Source: Elymus sibiricus
Lineage: Eukaryota; Streptophyta; Magnoliopsida; Poales; Poaceae
DNA: 64,000 nucleotides
Direction: 5' to 3'
Assembly: GCA_039707655.1 (NCBI GenBank)
Contig: CM077671.1
Location: 371,877,220 to 371,941,219 of the forward strand
Numbering within the stretch: the stretch's first letter is position 1; each line of letters begins with the position of its first letter. The notes under the pieces were generated by a model. It ran no database searches and was not told the origin of the DNA. It saw only the letters and a list, made by a program, of their open reading frames with translations. Shown in pieces: positions 33,990 through 46,600 of the stretch. Position numbers and translations under genes: made by a program.

Positions 33990-36850
33990 GTACTCCTAGT
34001 AGCACCTGGGTATTAGATACCGGTTCAGTTGCTAAATATTGGTAACTCGAAACAAAAGCTACGGAATAAACAGAGTATAGCTAAGGGCGAGGTGACGATG
34101 TGTGTTGGAAGTGTTTCCAAGGTTGATGTGATCACCATCGCACGCTCTCTCTACCTTCGGGATTAGTGATGAACCTAAATAAATGTTATTTGGTGTTTGC
34201 GTTGAGAATAAACGTGATTAGATCGTGTTTATTGCAATACGGTTATTCATTTCAGTTAGAGAATAATGGCTATTCTGTTTACATGAATAATACCTTCAAT
34301 GGTCATGCACCCAATGTGAATGGTTCATTGAATCTCGATCGTAGTAATACACATGTTCAATGATGCCAAAAGATGTAGAGTTGATAATGAGTACCACTTT
34401 CTTGTGGCACTGCCGCTTAGGTCATATTGGTGTAAAACGCGTGAAGAAGCTCCATGCTGATGGAATTTTGGAGTCACTTGATTTTGAATCACTTGACACA
34501 TGTGAACCATGCCTCATGGGCAAGATGACTAAGACCCCGTTCTCTGAAACAATGGAACGGGCAAGTGACTTGTTGGAAATCATACATACTGATGTGTGTG
34601 GCCCGATGAGCATTGAGGCGCGCGGTGGATATCATTATTTTCTCACCTTCACCAATGACTTAAGTAGATATGGGTATATTTACTTAATGAAACACAAGTC
34701 TAAAACGTTTGAAAAGTTCAATCAATTTCAGAGTGAAGTTGAGAATCACCATGACAAGAAGATTAAATTCCTACGATTTGATTGAGGAGGAGAATATCTG
34801 AGTTATGAGTTTGGCAGTCACTTAAGACAATGTGGAATTGATTCACAATTGACACCGCCAGGAACACCACATCATAATGGTGTGTCCAAACGTCGTAATC
34901 GAACCTTGTTAGATATGGTTCGTTCTATGATGTCTCTTGCCGATTTGCCACTATCGTTTTGGGGTTATGCATTAGAGACAGCTGCATTCACTTTAAATAG
35001 GGCACCATCGAAATCCGTTGAGACGACGCCATATGAACTGTGGTTTGGCAAGAAGCCAAAGTTGTCGTTTCTTAAAGTTTGGGGATGTGATGCTTATGTC
35101 AAAAAGCTTCAGCCTGAAAAGATGGAACCCAAAGCGGAGAAATGCGTCTTCATAGGATACCCAAAAGAGACAGTTGGGTATACCTTCTATCTCAGATCCG
35201 AAGGCAAAGTGTTTGTCGCAAAGAACGGGTCATTTCTCGGGAAAGAGTTTCTCTTGAAAGAATTGAGTGGGAGGAAAATAGAACTTGATGAGGTTGTTGA
35301 ACCTTTACTTCAACCAGAGAGTAGCGCAGCGCAGAAAGATGTTTCTGTAGAGCCTACATCGGTTAAAGAGGAAGTTAATGATGATGATCATGAAGCTTTG
35401 GATCGAGTTGTTATCGAACCTCGTAGGTCGACAAGGACACGTACTGCTCATGAGTGGTACGGTAACCCTGTCTTAGAGGTCATGTTGTTGGACAACGATG
35501 AACCTACGAGCTATGGAGAAGCGATGATGGGCCCCGATTCCGAGAAATGGTTAGAGGCCATGAAATCCGAGATGGGATCCATGTATGAAAACAAAGTATG
35601 GGCTTTGGAAGTATTACCTGAAGGGCGAAAGGCCATTCAGAACAAATGGATCTTTAAGAAGAAGATGGACGCGGACGGGAATGTCACCGTCTATAAAGCT
35701 CGACTTGTGGCAAAGGGTTTCTCACAAGTTCAAGGAGTTGACTACGATGAGACCTTCTCACCCTTAGCGATGCTTAAGTCCGTCAGAATTATGTTAGCAG
35801 TTGCTGCATTTTTCGATTATGAAATCTGGCAGATGGATGTCAAAACATCATTTCCTTAACGGTTTCCTTGAGGAAAGGTTGTATGTGATACAACCGGAAG
35901 GTTTTGTCAGTCCTAAGGATGCTAAAATGTATGCAAGCTCCAGCGATCCTTCTATGGACTGGAGCAAGCATCTCAGAGTTGGAATATATGCTTTGACGAG
36001 GTGATCAAAGTTTTTGGGTCTATACAAAGTTTATGAGAAACTTGTATTTACAATAAAGTGAGTGGGAGCACTATAGAATTTCTGATAAGTATATGTGAAT
36101 GACATATTGTTGATCGGAAATGATGTAGAATTTCTGAAACGCATAAAGGGTTGTTTGAAAGGAGTTTTTCAAAGGAAGACCTGGAATGAAGCTACTTAAA
36201 TATTGGGCATCAAGATCTATAGAGATAGATCAAGACATCTGATAAGACTTTCAATGAGTACATACCTTGACAAGATTTTGAAAGAATTCAAAATGGATCA
36301 GTCAAAGAAAGAGTTCTTGCCTAATTTGTAAGGTGTGGAGTTGAGTGAGACTCAAAGCTCGACCACGGTAAAAGAAAGAGAAAGGACGAAGGTCGTCCCC
36401 TAGGCCTTATCCATAGGCTCTATATAGTATGCCATGCTGTGTACCGCACCTGGTGTGTGCCTTTTCATGATTCTGTCAAGGGGTACAAGAGTGGTCCAGG
36501 AGTGGATCACTGGGCAACGGTCAAAATTATCCTTAGTAACTAGAGGACTAAGGAAATGTTTCTCCATTATGGAGGTGATAAAAGGTTCGTCGTAAAGGGT
36601 TACGTCGATGCAAGCTTTAACACCAATCCGGATGACTCTAAGTAGTAGTCCGGATACGTATAATGGAGCAGTCAATTGGGATAGCTCCAAGTGGAGCATG
36701 GTAGCAGCATCTACAATATGTCATAGAGATTTGCAAAGTACACATGGATCTGAATGTTGCAGACCCATTGACTAAAACCTCTCTCACAAGCAAAACATGA
36801 TCGAACCCCAGAACTCATTGGGTGTTAGATTCATAAACAATGTAAATCAC
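33990..36850 (+). pseudogene. Angela-like pol remnant (protease, integrase, reverse transcriptase)
   Basis: A protease trace (VLDTGS near 34015) precedes a long frame, 34360-35859, with one stop at 34783 (FD*GGEY, CGA to TGA). It encodes the integrase zinc finger (WHCRLGH and CEPC) and the integrase core, then the start of reverse transcriptase (NKWIFKKK, KARLVAKGFSQ, QMDVKTSF). The catalytic Glu of integrase is replaced by Lys in NGVSKRRNRTLLD. An extra C near 35857 shifts the frame. Beyond it only fragments remain, including YVND (36092-36103) in place of the catalytic YVDD. RNase H is largely unrecognisable. The enzyme set is dead. The polypurine tract GCAAGTGGGAGAC follows at 36883. Confidence 0.8.
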
Positions 36851-36895
36851 ATAGCGATGGGAGCTAGATTATTGACTCTAGTGCAAGTGGGAGAC

Positions 36896-38683
36896 TATTG
36901 GAAATATGCCCTAGAGGCAATAATAATATAGTTATCATCATATTTCCTTGTTCATGATAATCATTTATTATCCATGCTATAATTGTATTGTTTGGAAACT
37001 CAAATACATGTGTGGGTACATAGACAACACCGTGTCCCTAGTATGCCTCAATAGACTAGCTCGTTGATCAAAGATGGTCTAGGTTTCCTAGCCATAGACA
37101 TGAGATGTCATTTGATAACGGGATCACATCATTAGGAGAATGATGTGATGGACAAGACCCAAACTATGAACGTAGCATATGAGCGTGTCAGTTTATTTCT
37201 ATAGTTTTCTGCATGTCAAGTATATGTTCCTATGACCATGAGATCATGCAACTCACTGACACCGGAGGAATAACTTGTGTGTATCAAACATCGCAACGTA
37301 ACTGGGTGACTATAAAGATGCTCTACAGGTATCTCCGAAGGTGTCTGTTGAGTAGGCATGGATCAAGACTGGATTTATTACTCCGTGTGACAGAGAGGTA
37401 TCTCAGGGCCCACTCGGTAATACAACATCACAATAAGACTTGCAAGCAAAGTGACTAAAATGTTAGCCACGAGATCTTGTATTACGGAATGAGTAAAGAG
37501 ACTTGCCGGTAACGAGATTGAACTAGGTATAGAGATACCGACGATCGAATGTCGGGCAAGTAACATACCGAAGAACAAAGAGAACAGCATACGGGATTAA
37601 CTGAATCCTTGACATAGAGGTTCAACCGATAAAGATCTTCATAGAATATGTAGGAACCAATATGGGCATCCAGGTCCCGTTGGTTATTGACCGTAGAGGT
37701 GTCTCGGTCATGTCTACATAGTTCTCGAACCCGCAGGGTCTGCACACTTAACCTTCGGTGACGTTTCGGTAGTATTGAGATATATGTGTTGGTGACCGAA
37801 GGTTGTTTGGAGTACCGGATGAGATCCCGGACGTCACGAGGAGCTCCAGAATGGTCCGAAGGTAAAGATTTATATATAGGAAAGTGGTATTTGGGTTCCG
37901 GAAAAGTTTCGTGTATTTCCGGTATTGTACCGGGAGTGACGAATGGGTTCCGGGGGTCCACCGGGTGGGGCCCACCCACCCCGGGGGGCCACATGGGCCC
38001 AAGAGGTGGCGCACCAGCCCCTAATGGTCTGGGGAACCGACCCCATAAGGGCCCATATGCCCAAGAGGAAAAAAGGTGGAGATAGGAAGGAATAGGACTC
38101 CTTCCTAATATGAATCCACTTCCTAGTAGGAAGTGGACTGGACTCCTCCTTGCCCTGGTTCGGCCGACCCTTAGGGGAAACCCTAGGGAGGCTGCCTCCT
38201 CCCCCCTCCCTCCTAGATATACTAGAGGAATAGAGACCCCAAAGACACACGTCCACGTGCTAGTTCTCTATTCTCTAGTTCCTCCACCAAATAGATTCCG
38301 GTAGTGCTTAGGCGAAGCCCTGCCGGGATAACTCCACCATCACCACCACCACGCCGTCGTGCTGCTGGAGATCTCATCTACCTCTCTGCCCCCTGTTGCT
38401 GGATCAAGAAGGCGGAGATCGTCATCGAGTTGTACGTGTGCTGAACGCGGAGGTGCCGTTCGTTCGGCGCTAGATCGGGACGGATCGTGATTGGATCGCG
38501 GGATGGCTTGCGATTTGGATCGCGAAGACGTTCGACTACATAAACCGCATTTCTTAACGCGTCCCGCTTAGCGATCTACAAGGGTATGTAGATCAACTCT
38601 CCCTCTCGTAGATGCTCATCACCATCGATAAATCTTGCATGTGCGTAGGAAATTTTTTGTTTCCCGTGCAACGTTCCCCAACT
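36896..38683 (+). repeat. Angela-like LTR2 (recombinant middle LTR)
   Basis: Its start (TATTGG) and early variants (CAATAGAC, GATAACGGG) agree with LTR3. Its end (CCCCAACT followed by the primer-binding site) agrees with LTR1. The TATA-like box has decayed to TAGATATA near 38214. The palindrome is kept at 38116-38136. Confidence 0.85.
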
Positions 38684-40833
38684 GTGGCATCATGAGCCAG
38701 GTCTATGCATAGATGAGATCACGAGTAGAACACAAAGGAGTTTGTGGGCGTTGATGCTCAGATTTCTTCCTCCCTAGGTCTTTTCTTGATTCAGCGGTAT
38801 TGTGGGATGAAGTGGCCCGGACCAAACTTACTCGTACGCTTACGAGAGACCGGTTCCATCAACTGACATGTGACTTTGTTGCATAAAGATGGCTGGCGGG
38901 TGTCTGTCTCTCCCACTTTAGTTGGATCGGATTCGACAAAGGCGGTCCTTGAGAAGGTTGAATATCAATTTGTGTATCACCGTTGTGGTTTTTGCGTAGG
39001 TAAGAATCGTTCTTGCTAGATACCCATAGCAGCCACGTAAAACATGCAACAACAATTAGAGGACGTCTAACTTGTTTTTGCAGGGTATGTTGTGATGTGA
39101 TATGGCCAATTACATGATGAGATATATGTGATGTATGAGATGATTATGTTTTGCATAGAATATCATGACTTTCATGTCGATGAGTACGACAACCGGCAGG
39201 AGCCATAGGGTTGTCTTTAATTTATTTTCGCAATTTTTGCTTTACTTTATCGCTATGAGTTAGCAATAGTCGTAGAAGCAACAGTTGGCATGACAACCTC
39301 ATGGTGACACGTTGATGGAGATCAAGATGATGGAGATCATGGTGTCATGCCGGTGATGATGGAGATCATGCCGGTGCTTTGGTGATGGAGATCAAAAGCA
39401 CAAGTTCATGGCCATATCAAGTCACTTATGATTTGCATGTGATGTTAATCCTTTTATGCATCTTATTTTGCTTAGGACGACGGTAGCATTATAAGGAGAT
39501 CCCTCACTAAAATTTCAAGATAAAATTGTGTTCTCCCCGAGTGTGCACCGTTGCGAAAGTTCATCGTTTCGAGACACCACGTGATGATCGGGTGTGATAG
39601 ACTATACGTTCGCATACAACGGGTGCAAGCCGGTGTTGCACATGCGGAACACTCGGGTTAAACTTGACGAGCCTAGCATGTACAGACATGGCCTCGGAAC
39701 ACAAGAGACCGAAAGGTCGAACATGAGTCATATAGTAGATATGATCAACATGAAGATGTTCACCATTGAAACCACCTCATTTGACGTGATGATCGGACTT
39801 GGGTTGGTGAATTTGGATCATGTAACACTCGGATGACCGGAGGGATGTCAATTTGAGTGGGAGTTCTTTAGTAATATGATTAACTGAACTCATTATCATG
39901 AACATAGTCAAAATGTCTTTGCAAATTATGTTGTAGATCAATAGCTCGCGCTGTAGCTCCCCTGTGTTTTTTATACGTTCCTAGAGAAAATAGAGTTGAA
40001 AGATGATGGTAGCAATAATGCGGACTGGGTCCGTGATCGGAGGATTGTCCTCATTGCTGCATAGAAGGCTTATGTCCTTAATGCACCGCTCGGTGTGCCA
40101 CCCCCTCAAGCGTCGTCTGTAGATGTTATGAACATCTCACATGCACGTTCTGATGACTACTTGATAGTTCAGTGCGTCATGCATTACGGCTTAGAATTGA
40201 GGCTCCAGAACGTTTTGAACGTCACGGAACATATGAGATGTTCTAAGAGCTGAAATTGGGATTTCAAGCTCGTGCCCATGTTGAGAGGTATGAGACCTCC
40301 AACAAGATTCCTTTCCTGCAAGATGAAGGAGAATAGCTCAGTCGGTGAGCATGTGCTCAGATTGTCTGGGTGCTACAATCGCTTGAATCGAGTGCGAGTT
40401 GATCTTCCAGATAAGATAGTGATTGATATAGTTCTCCAAGTCACTGCCACTAAGCTACTAGAGCTTCGTGATGAACTATAAAATGCCAGGGATGGAGATG
40501 ATCCCTGAGCTATTCGCGATGTTTGACACTGCGAAGGTAGAAATCAAGAAGGAGCATCAAGTGTTGATGGTTAGTAAAACCACTAGTTTCGAGAAGGGCA
40601 AGGGCAAGGAGGGAAACTTCATGGATGACAAGTCAGTTGCTGCTCCAGTGAAGAAACCCAAGGTTGAACCCAAACCCGAGACTAAGTGCTTCTATTATGA
40701 GGAGATCGGTCGCTGAAGCAGAACAACCCTAGATACTTGGTAGATAAGAAGGCTGGCAATGTCAACGGAAGTATATTTGATATACGTATTATTCATGTGT
40801 ACCTTGCTAGTCCTCCTAGTGCAAGTGGGAGAC
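38684..40833 (+). other. Angela-like interior 2 (deleted copy)
   Basis: This copy follows interior 1 from the primer-binding site through the gag remnant (40000-40720) and then jumps from the protease region straight to the polypurine tract. The junction reads CTCCTAGT/GCAAGTGGGAG. In interior 1 the two sides are CTCCTAGTAGCACC (about 34003) and GACTCTAGTGCAAG (about 36877), so CTAGT is shared at the breakpoint. About 2.9 kb of pol is missing. No complete gene is present. Confidence 0.85.
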
Positions 40834-42613
40834 TATTGGAAATATGTCCTAGAGGCAATAATAATATAGTTATTATCATATTTCCTTGTTCATGATAATC
40901 GTTTATTATTCATGCTATAATTGTATTGATTGGAAACTCAAATACATGTGTGGGTACATAGACAACACCGTGTCCCTAGTATGCCTCAATAGACTAGCTC
41001 GTTGATCAAAGAAGGTCTAGGTTTCCTAGCCATAGACATGAGATGTCATTTGATAACGGGATCACATCATTAGGAGAATGATGTGATGGACAAGACCCAA
41101 ACTAAGAATGTAGCATATGATTGTGTCATTTTATTGCTATAGTTTTCTGCATGTCAAGTATCTGTTCCTATGACCATGAGATCATGCAACTCACTGACAC
41201 CGGAGGAATACCTTGTGTGTATCAAACGTCACAACGTAACTGGGTGACTATAAAGATGCTCTACAGGTATCTCCGAAGGTGTCTGTTGAGTAGGCATGGA
41301 TCAAGACTGGGATTTGTTACTCCGTGTGACGGAGAGGCATCCCAGGGCCCACTCGGTAATACAACATCACAATAAGACTTGTAAGCAAAGTGACTAAAGT
41401 GTTAGCCACGGGATCTTGTATTACGGAACGAGTAAAGAGACTTGCCGGTAACAAGATTGAACTAGGTATAGAGATACCGACGATCGAATCTCGGGCAAGT
41501 AACATACCGAAGAACAAAGGGAACATCATACGGGATTAACTGAATCCTTGACATAGAGGTTCAACTGATAAAGATCTTCGTAGAATATGTAGGAACCAAT
41601 ATGGGCATCCAGGTCCCGCTATTGGTTATTGACCGTAGAGGTGTCTCGGTCATGTCTACATAGTTCTCGAACCCGCAGGGTCTGCACACTTAACGTTCGG
41701 TGACGTTTCGGTAGTATTGAGATATATGTGTTGGTGACCGAAGGTTGTTCGGAGTCCCGGACGTCACGGGGAGCTCCGGAATGGTCCAGAGGTAAATATT
41801 TTTATATAGGAAAGTGGTATTTGGGTTCAGAAAAAGTTTCGGGTATTTCCGGTAGTGTACCGGGAGTGACGAATGGGTTCCGGGGGTCCACCGGGTGGGG
41901 CCCACCCACCCCGGGGGGCCACATGGGCCCAAGAGGTGGCGCACCAGCCCCTAATGGGCTGGGGAACCGACCCCATAAGGGCCCATATGCCCAAGAGGAA
42001 AAAAGGTGGAGATAGGAAGGAATAGGACTCCTTCCTAATATGAATCCACTTCCTAGTAGGAAGTGGATTGGACTCCTCCTTTCCCTGGTTCGGCCGACCC
42101 CTAGGGGAAACCCTAGGGAGGCTGCCTCCTCCCCCCTCCCTCCTATATATACTAGAGGAATAGAGCCCCCAAAGACACACGTCCAGGTGCTAGTTCTCTA
42201 TTCCCTAGTTCCTCCACCAAATAGATTCCGGTAGTGCTTAGGCGAAGCCCTGCCGGGATAACTCCACCATCACCACCAGCACGCCGTCGTGCTGCTGGAG
42301 ATCTCATCTACCTCTCCGCCCCCTCTTGCTAGATCAGGAAGGCGGAGATCGTCATCGAGCTGTACGTGTGCTGAACGCGGAGGTGCCGTCCGTTCGGTGC
42401 TAGATCGGGACGGATCATGATTGGATCGTGGGACGGCTTGCGATTTGGATCGCGAAGACGTTCGACTACATCAACCGCGTTTCTTAATGCTTCCTTCTTA
42501 GCGATCTACAAGGGTATGTAGATCCACTCTCCCTCTCGTAGATTCTCATCACCATGGATAGATCTTGCATGTGCGTAGGAATTTTTTTGTTACCCATGCA
42601 ACGTTCCCCAACA
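40834..42613 (+). repeat. Angela-like LTR3 (3')
   Basis: 1780 bp starting TATTGG and ending CCCCAACA, directly followed by the TTATG duplication. A TATA-like stretch lies at about 42143-42152 and the palindrome at 42046-42066. Confidence 0.9.
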
Positions 42614-42791
42614 TTATGGCTCCAATCATACTCGGATTCCACCTCCTGTTTTGATAACAAAGATTCTGGCTCCTCAATGGCGCGAGCATGTCTTTGCCCC
42701 TGAAGATGACCCGTCTTCAATTCTAGATGACGAGGCTGTGTTCCAGGCTCTGTCTCACTACAACTAGGATCTGGATAACCTTCAGATATAA
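42614..42791 (+). pseudogene. Element D: C-terminal exon, last part
   Basis: After the TTATG duplication the frame of 29695-30105 continues: GSNHTRIPPPVLITKILAPQ, then FAPEDDPSSILDDEAVFQAL and SHYN. A TAG interrupts where Trp (TGG) is likely, then DLDNLQI and the natural TAA at 42789-42791. The clean continuation across 12.5 kb confirms that the Angela-like block inserted into this exon. Confidence 0.65.
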
Positions 42792-43045
42792 GAGCCAGAA
42801 GACCAATCGGCGGACTACCCGGAGGCATCTCACGCGCAAGATTAGTCACCACTGGCGATTTATATTTCCTCAACCGTTACCTTGCCAACTAAAGCCCCCA
42901 TGTATGGGTGAAAAAACAATTTGTGACTTCCTTAAGCATGTAATAGGGATAGCCAAAAACTGTTGTCGTGCCATTGTGCACGTTTTGCACTTTTGATGCA
43001 GGATACTTTATTTGTTGCTTCACCACCCTGTCTGTTCATCGTCTT
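42792..43045 (+). other. Element D 3' non-coding sequence, left of the Sirevirus
   Basis: About 250 bp with no supported gene. It ends at TCTT, the target site of the Maximus-like insertion, and resumes at 52102. Confidence 0.6.
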
Positions 43046-44569
43046 TGTGGGGGATCACTAGAAGTGTATGTCTAGAGGGGGGTGAATAGACTACTAGCAC
43101 AAATTAAAACCTATCCAATATCCAAAGTTAATGGTTGGCAGATTTTAGCAATTATAGCAAGTCTAGCACACCCTACACATGCAAGTCAACAAGTATGGCA
43201 GTGGAAAGTAAAGACATTGCACATGGAACTAAGGATTTGAGATAGGGAGATCAAATGCATGAGGGACACGAAGATTTTTCCCATGGTTCCAATAGGTGGT
43301 GCTATCGTACGTCCATGTTTATGGAGACTTCAACCCACGGAGGGTAACGGTCGCGAGAGTCCACGGAGGGCTCTACCCATGAAGGGTTCCACGAAGAAGC
43401 AACCTTGTCTATACCATGATGGCCTACGTCCACGGAGGACTAGCCTAACTCGGGTAAATCTTCACGAAGTAGGCGATCTCCTTGCCCTTACAAAATTCTT
43501 GGTTCACTCCACAACACGAAGTAGGAGGCTCCCAAGTGACACCTAACCAATCTAGGAGGCACCACCCTCCAAAAGGTAATAGGCTCGATAATGTCAATGA
43601 ACTCCTTGCTCTTGTGCTTCAAGATGATAGATTCCTCAACACTCAATCACTCTCTCACAGATTTGGATTTGGTGGAAGAGATTGATTGGGTGGAAAACAA
43701 CTTGGGGAGGCTAGAGATCAAGATTCATATGGATGGAGTGGAATGGCTTGATCTCAACACATGAGCAGGTGGCTCTCTCTCAGAAAATCTGATAGGATAA
43801 GTGGGGATCTGTTCTGAGTGCTTCTCTTGCGAGTGAGTGGTGGTGGAGGGGTATATATAGGCATCTCTAAAAATCCAACCGTTACACCTAAAGTGACCAA
43901 CTCGGTGACACCGAAGTACAAAACTCGGTGGTACCGAGTTGCTCCAAAGGTAGCAACTTTTGAATCTCGGTGAGACCGATACAAAGATCTTGGCAGTACC
44001 GATAAGGTGACCAACGGTCAGATTCCACAACTCGGTGACGCCGATCCAAAATCTCGAAAATTCCGATTTTAAGAATCGAGGTAACAGGAAGTTGGCAAGC
44101 TGAACTCGGTGGCACCGAAGCGGAATCAGTTGCACCGAAGATCTAGGGTTTGGCATGGGTCTGTCTGAGGTGGGAATCGGTGGGACCGAGTGGGAAATAT
44201 TGGTAGCACCGATTTTCATGATAGGCTTGGACAGACTTTTGTGGAAGAGCTTGTGGGTGTTTTTGGGGACTATCACTTGTGCACGTGGAGCATATTGTTC
44301 ACCAACAACACCTTACCCCCTTTTAATAGTATTGGCTTTCCTATGGACTCAAGGTGATTTCTCACAAAGTAAAATGTAGAGTCCTATTGCTTGAAGCTTT
44401 GCCAATGCTATTCCTTCTCCTTCTTCTTCTTGGGGATGCTCTTCACAATCCTTAGCCAACCTTCTCTGTGGACTTTATCTGAAATACACTAGATAAAAGT
44501 ATTAGTCCAAGAGACAATGTATGTTGTCATGAATTATCAAAACCACCAAGGGAGCATATTGTGCTTTCA
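43046..44569 (-). repeat. Maximus-like 3' LTR
   Basis: Copy of 50580-52101 with a few substitutions. A TATA box (CTATATATA on the minus strand) lies at 43852-43860. A cluster of CGGTG..ACCG palindromes lies at about 43900-44215. Confidence 0.9.
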
Positions 44570-46600
44570 ATCTCCCCCTTTTTGGTAATTGATGACAACA
44601 TACAATCAAAGCTTCAATTTAAGATATGCAAAAATATGTGAAGACTTTGAAGGATACATGACTAATACAAGCTCCCCCTAGATGTGTGCAATCCATTTTA
44701 AGGATAGTTGCTTTGGAATGCATGAATGCACACATAGTAGGAAGGACATGAGGAGTCATGTACATCTTGGCAATATGCATCAAGTATATATGAATGAAGT
44801 GATTCCATGTTCAAGATTCACTCTTGCAAACAATATGTGCAAGAAGCAAGAGGTCATCTTGAGCAGGAATATGATGCATATACTTACCTTGAAGTCCTTG
44901 AGCATTTAATAGTAGGAACACACTTGAGAAAACAATGTTAGGAAACACAAGTGTATTCTAACAGTGCAAATGCAAATGAAATCAAGAGTACCAAGATATG
45001 GAAGACATATATGAGAAATAGTTTCTTGAGAATGATATGTCTCCAAATAAGTTTAGAGCTTTCTCCCCCTGAATCATACCATGTGGATATTGAGAGTAGG
45101 TAGGGCTGAGAAAAGTCTAAACCATATGAGAATCAAATTTAATCAGATTTATTATTCTCTCTCTTCCTCAAGAAGTGTTTATGTGATAAGGGATCCTTGA
45201 TATTTCTCCCTTTATCTTGTTAAGTGTACACTTCTTCTTTTCATGATTATCTCTCCCCCTGTAGCAAGACTACTGAGATATTTTTCCCTTTGAGTATTAT
45301 ATCTCTCCTCCTTTGAGATTATCTCCCCCTTTAGTATAAGCTTTGAAGCTTTGGTTTTTCTCCCCCTTTGGCATTAATTTCCAAAAAGGGTCACACAAGG
45401 GTCAGATAACAGGAATCATTGAGTGGGACGGATCCTAGAGATTGAGGGTCATTGAGAGCATTTGAGACAAGGGTTCCTTGAAAACAATTTTCTCCCCCTT
45501 AAGATCTGAAAACCTTCAAGATTTCTCCTCCTATGATGTAGGGATCCTTGAATATTTTGATTATACCTCTTGATGTTTCTCCCCCGACATCATTGGAATC
45601 ATTGATCTGATCATAAGACCAAAACTGACAAAAAGCATAGGGTCGGTGGCTCCGAGGCAAAAGGTGTCGGTAGCACCGATGAGTGGTTGTGCAGCATAAT
45701 TGCTTCATCGGTGAGACCGAGATTCTTTGATCGGAGACTCCGAGTTAACAAACAGAAACTTGGCAAAATTGTTTTTGGCTATTTTGTCAAATGCAGTTTT
45801 TCAGAAAGTCTCAAACAGATCACAAAGATTTTCAATGAATTCTCAGAAGGATTTGTAATGAATTTTCAGAAGAATTTGCAATGAATATTCATCTAGGTTG
45901 GAGTTGAATGGAAATGTCAATGATCAAAAAAACAAAAGATTCTCCATTCAATTCTTATAACTAGATGATGGGCGGTGACTAGGTCACCTATGTTAGAGTT
46001 TATTGACTTAAGGAGTCAAGCAAGAATACTTGATCATAGGTCATACTCATCGTTAAGCTCGAAATGGGATTACCATTTTTCGATTAAGCATTTTAATGTT
46101 TTCATATCACATGAGTTGCTTTATCTCATGACTTGGAGTAAAGCTATATCAAGGATATGAGTACATACCTTTGAGTGATGTTGATGACGTGGCTTGTAGG
46201 TGAACTTGATGAGGATGCTCGAGGTTGATGAAGTTCATCTTGAGTTGGGGGCAATCATTCTTGTTTTGGTTCACTTATCACCTACATAGGTTAGTCATGC
46301 AAGGAAGAACATGATATATCCAAATGACAATAGTGATATTTTCATCATATGTAAGTCAAGGATATGGTTTTGTTGTCCTCTTCCTTCCATCATCAAGAGG
46401 GGTTGTGGATACTTGGCCATGACAAGATTGCTTAAGATATGAGTTGATGGCAATCTTGTGGAGTGTTGTTCTTCCAAGTACCTACAAAAGGGTTAGGTGC
46501 AATACAAAGGAGCATAGAATTCCAAGTTATATGAGATTCATGGTAATGATAGCATGGAATGGTTAAGTAAGCTCATCCCCTTGCATGCATCCGAGTGAGC
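44570..46600 (-). other. Sirevirus 3' non-coding region with repeated polypurine tracts
   Basis: On the plus strand CTCCCCC tracts occur at 44571, 44671, 45061, 45251, 45321, 45358, 45491 and 45578, that is, GGGGGAG runs on the element's strand. The one at 44571 adjoins the 3' LTR and is the expected plus-strand primer. CGGT..ACCG palindromes recur at about 45643-45745. I see no env-like or other gene. Confidence 0.75.

Larger units (their letters stand above)
30106..42613 (+). mobile_element. Angela/BARE-like Copia element with three LTRs
   Basis: LTRs start TGTTGGAAATATGCCCTAGA or TATTGGAAAT and end GTTCCCCAAC(A/T), typical of the Triticeae Angela/WIS/BARE-1 family. The order is LTR1 30106-31878, interior 1 31879-36895, LTR2 36896-38683, interior 2 38684-40833, LTR3 40834-42613. 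The TTATG duplication is found only outside (30101-30105 and 42614-42618), so the whole block behaves as one insertion. LTR2 begins like LTR3 and ends like LTR1, the signature of unequal crossing over between the two original LTRs. Interior 2 has a large further deletion. Confidence 0.9.

Noticed and set aside
43041..43046. A full 5-bp target duplication for the Sirevirus
   Set aside because: Only TCTT matches on both sides; the fifth base differs (G before the left copy, G after the right copy), so I report 4 bp with a probable indel.
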